Assembly: GCA_030681795.1 (NCBI GenBank)
Contig: JAUXRG010000063.1
Span: 116,530 to 180,529, forward strand
Source: Rubrivivax sp.
GTDB lineage: Bacteria > Pseudomonadota > Gammaproteobacteria > Burkholderiales > Burkholderiaceae_C
Direction: 5' to 3'
Length of the DNA stretch: 64,000 nucleotides
Part shown: one piece after another, positions 57,523 to 64,000 of the stretch
Layout: each line of letters opens with the position of its first letter
How positions within the stretch are numbered: position 1 is the stretch's first letter
The notes under the pieces: generated by a model
The model's database searches: none
Seen by the model: the letters and a program-made list of their open reading frames with translations, nothing else
What the model was told of the DNA's origin: nothing
Program-made: the position numbers and the translations under genes

Positions 57523-57880
57523 CCATAAGTCCTTTCCCCCACATAAGCTCCACAAGGTGTCGGCTGCAGCGGGGCATAGGCGTCACGAGGCCGCGTTGCC
57601 ACATGTGCAGTCAGCGGTTGCCGGCAAGGGTAGACAGCTATGGCAGCCATTGGCTGAGCAGGAAAGCACTTTCTGCATCACTGAAAGCATCAAATGTCCT
57701 TTCCCGAAGCGGTAGACGACGTTTCTGGTGGGCAGGCCAGAAGGGCAACTGACGAACGACATTGCGAGCCAAGTCAGCGCGTCGACCGGTACGTGAGTGG
57801 GATCGGATCCTCCAAGCCCGCGTTCCAGGCGACAGCTGATCCACATCCGATCTATCAGCGCTTCAGGAAAGCACTTATCA
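57523..57880. repeat. four copies (two in each orientation) of core RGGAAAGSACWTWYNR, candidate TnsB-binding sites
   Basis: Minus-oriented copies within about 57523-57538 and 57693-57706; plus-oriented copies with exact CAGGAAAGCACTT at 57659-57671 and 57864-57876. Confidence 0.6.
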
Positions 57881-57945
57881 AGTAGGGAAATCGGGCGCAG
57901 AATCTTCACCCGTGTTTTAGGCCGGCTGGATGCGACCGTGGCACC

Positions 57946-57964
57946 GGGAGCGATGTCCGCTCCC
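57946..57964. promoter_or_regulatory. hairpin GGGAGCG-ATGTC-CGCTCCC upstream of tnsA
   Basis: Perfect 7-bp arms. Confidence 0.4.
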
Positions 57965-58022
57965 TAGGTTGCTCCGCGATACTGCTCGGACCAGAGACGA
58001 GGATGCGAGTAATCCGCACTCC

Positions 58023-58036
58023 CTGGCACCAGGGTG
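58023..58036. promoter_or_regulatory. palindrome CCCTGG-CA-CCAGGG upstream of tnsA (possible operator)
   Basis: Perfect 6-bp arms about 50 bp before the tnsA start. Confidence 0.35.
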
Positions 58037-58087
58037 AACACCGCTTGCAGCGCTGAAGTCTGATGTGTCGTCTGACGGGAGGGTTTC

Positions 58088-58807
58088 GTGAGCGTATCCA
58101 GCTACGAAGAACCGACAGCAGACGAACTCCTGCGCGTTCCGGAAACCTTTGAGCGACAGCGGTGGCACACCGACCTCTACGCGCCCTACAGCCCCAAGAC
58201 GAAGCGGCGGGTGTACGCCTACGGCCGCCGTGGGAGGGCGCTCTTTCTGCGACTTGAGGCCGAACCGCTTGTCAGGCGGTTCAACATCTCCGTTCGAGAG
58301 GTGCCGTTAGTCGTCGGCGATCGCGTCAAGTCGATCGCCCCAGCGGCCATTTCGCTGGATCACGAAAACCAAGTGTCGATCCACACCTTCTCTGATGTCG
58401 TCGAGGAGCCGATGGATCCCGCACACCCACTTCCCGCGTCTCCTTGGAATGGATGGTGCCAAACGCGCGGCTGGCGCTTGATCGAGTGGACTCCCGCGGC
58501 ACTGTTAGGCCCTGAAATCGAACTGGAGAACTGGGAAATTCTGCTTCGATACCTGAGTGTGCCGGGTCGGGTGCCGAACAGGCCGCTGGAGGATGCACTT
58601 CGTCTGACATTGGCCGCAGATATCGAAATGACGTGGAACAGGCTTGCCAAACAATTCCCACGCGAAAAGCCAGAGACTGTCCATGAGTGCATCGCTGCGC
58701 TGATCCTGGAACGACGAGTCCACGCCGACATCGCTGCAAGAACGGTATCACTGCTGACTCGCCTCTCTATCTCGCCGCTGAACGCGGCTGAGCCGTTACG
58801 TGCCTAG
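58088..58807 (+). CDS. tnsA: TnsA-like transposon endonuclease-fold protein, catalytic residues apparently lost
   Basis: Position before tnsB; DLYAPYSPKTKRRVYAYGRRGRALFLRLEAEPLVRRF N-terminal TnsA layout and GWRLIEWTPAALLGPEIELENWEILLRYL, but no ExxLE, PDF or (E/Q)xK motif. Confidence 0.75.
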   Translation: MSVSSYEEPTADELLRVPETFERQRWHTDLYAPYSPKTKRRVYAYGRRGRALFLRLEAEPLVRRFNISVREVPLVVGDRVKSIAPAAISLDHENQVSIHTFSDVVEEPMDPAHPLPASPWNGWCQTRGWRLIEWTPAALLGPEIELENWEILLRYLSVPGRVPNRPLEDALRLTLAADIEMTWNRLAKQFPREKPETVHECIAALILERRVHADIAARTVSLLTRLSISPLNAAEPLRA

Positions 58808-60749
58808 ATCCACAGCACGGTATGCCTGTCTGGTCGACGTGGAAGACTGGCCAGACGTTGTTGACCTTGCTGTTGGAGCGGACGCACGTGCGTTCTACCA
58901 GAATCGTGTTTCCGCTTTCATTCAATACAAACAGGGCGCGTCTACAAGACTCATTGAAAACAGCACAGGGCTGACCAGGCAACTATTGCGTTACTGGCTT
59001 TGTCGTTGCAGCGAAACGGATTCTGATGGGAATGTACTCGGATGGCGAGTACTCGTTCCGTATAAGCACTTGCCCGCACCGAGACGTGTAGATGTGCGGG
59101 TGCTTGAGGCATCCAAGCCTTTGCCCGGCTCACTCCGCGCACTATTCTTGAAGTTTCCCGACGTCAAGACTGCCGTGTTTAATGCTGCTGTTCATGGCAA
59201 GCATCCACGATCAAGGAGAAAGGATCCCAGAATGACCTGGGATGCCATCCACTCGATATTCCTTAGTGAGTGTACCGAAGCTGGCATAAGAGCGCCACAC
59301 TATCCCTTCAACAGCGAAAGAAGTGGTAGGGCGGCGCTGATCCGATGGGGTAAACGGGAGCGAGCTACTGAGATTCATCGATCGCAGCTTTCCCAGGCAA
59401 TCACGCGCCAGAAAAACCCATGGGCAACGCACTCATCCTCCGCTGTTCGCTGCTATCAGGACTGCTCGGTTGACGGTCATTACGTTGATATACAACTGCG
59501 GGTTGTATATGAGTCGCTCAATGGAGGCGCGAAGATTGAACTCAACTTCACGCGACTATGGCTAATTGCGATTATAGAAGAAAAGAGCACGGCCGTGCTC
59601 GGCTACTCGATCGCACTCGGTGCAAACTACTCAGCTGAGGATGTAACTCGAGCGCTGCGATCCGCACTTGCACCGTGGAAGCCGCGCGCGCTGACGGTCT
59701 CCACGGTTGCTCACAGGCCGGGTGACTGCCTCCCAACGGGATTCGACCCTGATTTGGAGTACGTCTGCTTCGATCGGCTTAAGCTTGACAACGCCCTCGC
59801 GCACAAATCAAAGGCGCTGCTCTCCACGATGGATCAAACCGTGCAAGCCGTGCCGATTTTCGGTGCGCGCGCGAGTCCCAATGAACGGCCGCTCATAGAA
59901 CGTGTCTTTGGTCTGTTTGAAGAGGCCGGTGTTCATGTTCTGGACGGCACTACGGGTTCGTCGCCCAAAGACAGCCGGCGCGATAACTCCAAGGCGGTGC
60001 AGTACAAGCTCACCATCGAGTTACTTGAGGACCTGATCGAACTGCTGGTCACTCGATACAACGGGAGCATCTGCCCAGGGTCGACTCAAACACGTCTGGA
60101 GATATTGAAGCACTACGTTCAACGTACTCCTAATCTTGTTCGTCGGGTGGCTCCACGTAGAAGGGAGCAACTCCTGGAGTTTGACGTATACGAAGAGGCC
60201 GTCATCGGCATTGATGGCGATGAGCCGTTGTTAAGGTGGCGAAATGCCAGGTACTACAACAAGGTCGCCTTGGCTGACCCCGCATTGGTGGGGAAAGCCG
60301 TCCTTGTCATGTGCAATAGCCAGGATGCACGAAGCGTTAATGTCGCTCTTATGGAAGACGGAAGAGTCCTCGGCAACTTTACGGTCGAGCGCCGATGGAA
60401 GAGCACACCCCACTCGCTACAAACTCGAACTCTGATTTGCAGGGCGATGGCGAGCAAAAGTTTTGTCACTAACTCAGCGGACCTGCCGAGAGCATTTAGG
60501 GCGCATGTCGAACAGTCCGCCAAAGAGCAGCGGGCCAAGCAGCGGACACTCATGCGACTAGGTCGGGAACAGGTCAAGCCAAGCTCATCCCCTGAGGAGA
60601 GTAGCGACGCAGTGGCCGCGGTACCGGTGGCCGGCCCATCACAAAGCAAGACCGAAGTCCATGCGCAGCATGCGCCGTCGGAAATCCCCCCCGACCTGCT
60701 CGACGTGCTAGGCAGTACCTTCAACAGAACACCATGGCCAACCCGCTAG
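58800..60749 (+). CDS. tnsB: TnsB-like DDE transposase (Mu/Tn7 rve family)
   Basis: CSVDGHYVDIQL, LKLDNALAHKS, SPNERPLIERVFGLFEE (D-D-E); Mu-type C-terminal beta-barrel region. Confidence 0.92.
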   Translation: MPRSTARYACLVDVEDWPDVVDLAVGADARAFYQNRVSAFIQYKQGASTRLIENSTGLTRQLLRYWLCRCSETDSDGNVLGWRVLVPYKHLPAPRRVDVRVLEASKPLPGSLRALFLKFPDVKTAVFNAAVHGKHPRSRRKDPRMTWDAIHSIFLSECTEAGIRAPHYPFNSERSGRAALIRWGKRERATEIHRSQLSQAITRQKNPWATHSSSAVRCYQDCSVDGHYVDIQLRVVYESLNGGAKIELNFTRLWLIAIIEEKSTAVLGYSIALGANYSAEDVTRALRSALAPWKPRALTVSTVAHRPGDCLPTGFDPDLEYVCFDRLKLDNALAHKSKALLSTMDQTVQAVPIFGARASPNERPLIERVFGLFEEAGVHVLDGTTGSSPKDSRRDNSKAVQYKLTIELLEDLIELLVTRYNGSICPGSTQTRLEILKHYVQRTPNLVRRVAPRRREQLLEFDVYEEAVIGIDGDEPLLRWRNARYYNKVALADPALVGKAVLVMCNSQDARSVNVALMEDGRVLGNFTVERRWKSTPHSLQTRTLICRAMASKSFVTNSADLPRAFRAHVEQSAKEQRAKQRTLMRLGREQVKPSSSPEESSDAVAAVPVAGPSQSKTEVHAQHAPSEIPPDLLDVLGSTFNRTPWPTR

Positions 60750-61768
60750 ACCCGACACTTACCGCTGCGCTTCGTCGTCGCCTTGCGCTGCAACTCATGA
60801 CGGGCAGAGCCTTCCAGATAAAGACGCCGGCCACTGTTGAATACCTCAAGGCGACCCACAACTGGCTGTCGATGGGCGTGCAGGGAGGATATGTTCATGC
60901 ACGGTCTCGTACCGGAAAAACGTTCGGCACGCGCTGGGTCTTGGGCTCTCTACCCGTACTGCTTGATTGCGCGATTCCCTACTTAGAGATTCCCTTACGC
61001 GACCAAGTCTACGATTCAGAGCGGGCCTTTTTCCAGTTCATGCTGCAATGTGCGTGTCATCCACTTTATGCAAAGGGCAGTTCGGGCGATAAGCGTGACC
61101 GCTTGAGTCGCTGGTTGCTCGCGCGGGCACGTCGTTCACGAATCGGAACGGTAGTGCTCGTCATTGATGAGGCGCAACTCCTGAGCGACCATCACTTCCA
61201 GTGGCTGCTTGATATTTCGAACGAAATCGAGGCCGGAGGATATCGACTTTTTTGCCTTCTTGTCGGACAGGAACCACTTCACGCGCGCGCACAAAACATG
61301 ACTCGATACGCAGAGTTCGAGCCTATCGTAGCGAGATTTCTGATTTGCCATCATGAACTCTCCGCTATGCGAACTGAGCAAGATCTGTCGATGTGCTTGG
61401 AGCAGTTTGACCGCACGCTTTACCCTGTCGAGTCAGGTAAAACATTTGTCGAAAACTTTGTGCCAGAGGCGTGGGCACAAGACTTCCGCTTGGCTTCCTG
61501 CGCGCCGGCCTTTTTTTCGGCATTTCGTTCGCAGGCCCCCGTCGAAAAGGATGCACAGGAGTTGGATATTCCGATGGCCTACCTTGTTATGGCCTTGCTT
61601 CAGTTCCTCAATGCTGTTGCCGGGTTCGATTCCCCGACAGCGTTAGTACCTCAGGATACCGCTCGCAGAGCAGTCGAGAACACTAACTACCATCTGTTCA
61701 TGAATGCTCGTGCGGCGCAGGCAGATTCGGTTGGCGAGTCGTCATCCGCAGCACGACGCCGGCGATGA
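60734..61768 (+). CDS. tnsC: TnsC-like AAA+ ATPase regulator
   Basis: Walker A-like HARSRTGKTFGTRW, Walker B GTVVLVIDEAQLL. Confidence 0.9.
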   Translation: MANPLDPTLTAALRRRLALQLMTGRAFQIKTPATVEYLKATHNWLSMGVQGGYVHARSRTGKTFGTRWVLGSLPVLLDCAIPYLEIPLRDQVYDSERAFFQFMLQCACHPLYAKGSSGDKRDRLSRWLLARARRSRIGTVVLVIDEAQLLSDHHFQWLLDISNEIEAGGYRLFCLLVGQEPLHARAQNMTRYAEFEPIVARFLICHHELSAMRTEQDLSMCLEQFDRTLYPVESGKTFVENFVPEAWAQDFRLASCAPAFFSAFRSQAPVEKDAQELDIPMAYLVMALLQFLNAVAGFDSPTALVPQDTARRAVENTNYHLFMNARAAQADSVGESSSAARRRR

Positions 61769-63768
61769 TGAACGGATCCTTCACTTGGCCGGCAGGACAC
61801 TTGAGGCGGTTTGAATCTGTCAGTTCCGTTGGCGCATGGTTCTGCTACTTTAACGCCGTCGGACCGCGCGACTTCGGGTCGTTGCTGGCGCAGTATTGTT
61901 CGGCTGCATCTTATTCTGGGGTCACTACAGTAGACCGTCCCGGATTTAGCGGAGCAGGATTGGCGAAGCGGCTCGGTGAGGACGCAAGAATTGTTGAGTC
62001 GTTAGGTTGTGCGAGGCTACTTGCCGCCTGGGATACACCTGATATCAGGCTCTTCGGTCACCAGAATGCATTTTCAGAGCGTGACGCAGTGATACTGCCA
62101 TTTCGGCCTACGTTTGATCTACTGCGCGTATGCACTACCTGCATGAGGCTCCGGTTTCACAGTTATCTGCATCAGATCGAGGACTTCGCCGAGTGCCCCT
62201 TCCATAGAGACGTCACTTTGCAGTACTACCGTGACTTAACGATGCAACCTCCGAGGCTAAATCGGCTCGTCGGAACAGATTCAAGATATGTCAAGGTCCT
62301 TCATAACCAGTGGTTTGATTCGTCTTCAGTGTTGGACTGGCACACCTTGCGAGACCGCGACCCATTCGGTCAGGCGCAATGCAATAGGCTGATCGCTAGC
62401 CTGAGTAAACGATTCGCGAGGTTGCGCAGAAGCGCTGAGCAGGCAGGGGAGGATCAGGCGCCCCAGATGCTGGTTGTAGGTCCAAACACCAACGCACTAA
62501 TTTGGCAGTCCTTGGCTGTCGCCCGTATTCCGGCCTCGCGTCGGCCTGCGCAGGGGTCGAATGACTGGTCAGCCAAGCCCGCGGTCTGGGAAATCAGTGC
62601 TAGCCGAGAAGAAGCCAGAGCAGTTTGCCTGTTAAGGCCAGTAGACTTTGCGCAGCTGCAGTTGCTGCGAAACGCATACTGCAACATCGCTGGAATAGAT
62701 CCGCCGTGGAGAACCTGTCGCAAGTCGATCGTAGAGCTTGAGTACCCAGTCGAAGCAAAGCCTTTCGCGGATGAATATGAACTCACGCTACGCTTCTTAT
62801 TCAGAGATATCATGCGCGCTTTGGATATGGATGACTTAGCTAGACCAGCACTCGACTACAGTCAACTCGATACCGCGTACGCCAGCCTGTCGAGTTTGAT
62901 AAGATTTACTGCGCGGATGAAGTGGGCTTGCTTCTGGAATTTTGATTCCCATGTCTATGCGCAAACTCGCACCGAGTATGCAACTTCTGCGATCACCGCG
63001 CTCAAGGCGGAACATCTGGACGGGCTCATGCTCGAAATATCGACCTCAGAGGAGGCCGTCAATGAACGGGGCGGATCGCGCGTTCCAATATCTCCGTTCG
63101 GGTTCGCTGCTTCAGAGTTTGGGTACCTGGATAATCCCTTCACGAGATTTGTTCTTAAGGCGCCGATTGGCGGGCTTGGTGCACTGCTCGATATATTTCT
63201 ACTGGAGGAGGTGAAGTTTGTTAAGAGGCTTATTCAACATGTAGAAAGACTTCGATGTGAACTTGAAATGGCTAGCGTGGAGAGCGCTTCACGTGTATTT
63301 CAAGCAGTCGTTCGGATGAGTCGCAGCACGGTGGCGATAAGCCGCGCGGGTGATCGGCTTCTGGTCTGCGTCTTGCCGCCCGGCCGATGTCAGTGGTCGG
63401 CTGCTTTCCAGCAGCGGACCCCCCGCCGCGACTTGCTGACCGAACGACCCTGCACGACGCCAGAATCCTCGGTGAAGGTAGCCGCCGACGAACTCCAGCG
63501 CAAGCTGGACGCAGCGCATGCGCGGGAGTTGCAGTTCCAGACCCACCTCGCCACTGCCACGGCCGACCTCGCCCAAGAGCGTACTTTGCAACATGATGCT
63601 CAGCGAGCTGCGGCCCAGACGCAGGAGGCCGATGCCCGTGCCGCCCGCGAACAAGTCGCCACGTTGCAGCAGGCGCTTGAACGCTTGACGGCGCTGTTGG
63701 CAGCCAACGCATCATCGCCAGCCATGCCGGCCGTGCGACGCAAGCGCTCGGTTCCGGCGGCTTCTTGA
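61765..63768 (+). CDS. tniQ: TniQ/TnsD-family target selector with atypical KfrA-like coiled-coil C-terminus
   Basis: Zinc-finger CTTCMRLRFHSYLHQIEDFAECPFH; downstream of and overlapping tnsC; C-terminal about 95 aa are an Ala/Gln/Glu coiled coil ending MPAVRRKRSVPAAS. Confidence 0.82.
   Translation: MMNGSFTWPAGHLRRFESVSSVGAWFCYFNAVGPRDFGSLLAQYCSAASYSGVTTVDRPGFSGAGLAKRLGEDARIVESLGCARLLAAWDTPDIRLFGHQNAFSERDAVILPFRPTFDLLRVCTTCMRLRFHSYLHQIEDFAECPFHRDVTLQYYRDLTMQPPRLNRLVGTDSRYVKVLHNQWFDSSSVLDWHTLRDRDPFGQAQCNRLIASLSKRFARLRRSAEQAGEDQAPQMLVVGPNTNALIWQSLAVARIPASRRPAQGSNDWSAKPAVWEISASREEARAVCLLRPVDFAQLQLLRNAYCNIAGIDPPWRTCRKSIVELEYPVEAKPFADEYELTLRFLFRDIMRALDMDDLARPALDYSQLDTAYASLSSLIRFTARMKWACFWNFDSHVYAQTRTEYATSAITALKAEHLDGLMLEISTSEEAVNERGGSRVPISPFGFAASEFGYLDNPFTRFVLKAPIGGLGALLDIFLLEEVKFVKRLIQHVERLRCELEMASVESASRVFQAVVRMSRSTVAISRAGDRLLVCVLPPGRCQWSAAFQQRTPRRDLLTERPCTTPESSVKVAADELQRKLDAAHARELQFQTHLATATADLAQERTLQHDAQRAAAQTQEADARAAREQVATLQQALERLTALLAANASSPAMPAVRRKRSVPAAS
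63395..63420. repeat. imperfect inverted repeat GGTCGGCTGC-TTTCCA-GCAGCGGACC at the tniQ/KfrA-like junction
   Basis: 9 of 10 arm positions pair; lies inside the fused ORF where composition changes. Confidence 0.55.
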
Positions 63769-64000
63769 GACTGAAAGCGCGGTCACCTCTCGGCGGCTTC
63801 GGTGCGCCAGAGCGAAAAACTCGGGTGCCGATCAGCGGTCGTTCGTGTGGGGCGGCAATCGACCCCGAGCGGTCGGTCGCCTCGATCGATTCGTAGCCAC
63901 GAAGCAGACGTTCAGGGGACAGCAGTCCAACACTTCGCGAGCGCCGACGTCGGTCCAGAGCGCTGGCACGGCCGGCCTGAGCGCGGCAACCGAGTCGCTC

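Larger units (their letters stand above)
57505..63768 (+). mobile_element. Tn7-like transposon, left end and tnsABC-tniQ core (left boundary approximate; right end not identified)
   Basis: Four consecutive, mostly overlapping ORFs tnsA-B-C-tniQ, lower GC and different codon usage from flanking genes, repeated TnsB-site-like motifs between the WYL gene and tnsA. Confidence 0.85.

Noticed and set aside
57659-57876. CAGGAAAGCACTT repeats as a CRISPR array
   Set aside because: Only two exact copies 205 bp apart with inverted relatives; better explained as transposase sites.
57583-57909. Minus-strand 108-aa ORF in the transposon left end with faint resemblance to an IS4-type transposase N-terminus
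   Set aside because: Similarity too weak to support; overlaps the candidate TnsB sites and no transposase catalytic core follows.
63831-63960. Non-coding GC-rich sequence after tniQ with AGCGGTC-like elements as a possible transposon right end
   Set aside because: No inverted copy of the left-end motif and no coding potential; looks like dispersed intergenic repeat material, but not resolvable without more sequence.
57500-64000. Possible CRISPR-associated transposon
   Set aside because: No repeat-spacer array, Cas12k, Cascade or second tniQ found in the visible part.

Overview
GC-rich chromosomal window, probably from a Burkholderiales-type betaproteobacterium (inferred from gene content and coding style only). 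From left to right it contains: (1) a minus-strand carbon/energy cluster with alpha/beta hydrolase, ACP, 2-oxoacid dehydrogenase E2/E1beta/E1alpha, acetyl-CoA synthetase-like enzyme, phosphoketolase, P-type ATPase and Na+/Ca2+ exchanger; (2) an Mrp-type cation/H+ antiporter cluster plus a tandem-domain universal stress protein, bracketed by what look like the two halves of a broken usp gene; (3) an ABC/MFP exporter, a Spy-like protein and an OmpR-type two-component system; (4) a reactive-sulfur block with rhodanese, SQR-like oxidoreductase, DsrE, an ArsR-rhodanese fusion regulator with a perfect operator-like palindrome, cysteine desulfurase and TtrA/TtrB-like Mo oxidoreductase subunits; (5) a His-tailed EamA transporter and an mdeR-mdeA-mdeB-like methionine catabolism locus; (6) housekeeping genes clpS, clpA, mtfA, lpxH, two cyclophilins, cysS, alkA-like, accA, tilS, lysC, tRNA-Ser(GCT), fhs and a WYL regulator; (7) from about 57.5 kb onward, a compositionally distinct Tn7-like transposon (tnsA-tnsB-tnsC-tniQ). 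The most interesting candidates in the transposon are a TnsA-like protein that appears to lack the nuclease catalytic residues beside an apparently intact DDE TnsB, four copies of a 16-bp motif at the left end that look like TnsB sites, and a TniQ protein whose C-terminus appears to read through an intergenic inverted repeat into a KfrA-like coiled coil. The right end of the element lies outside the window or is rearranged. All functional calls come from reading motifs in the translations; no database search was run.
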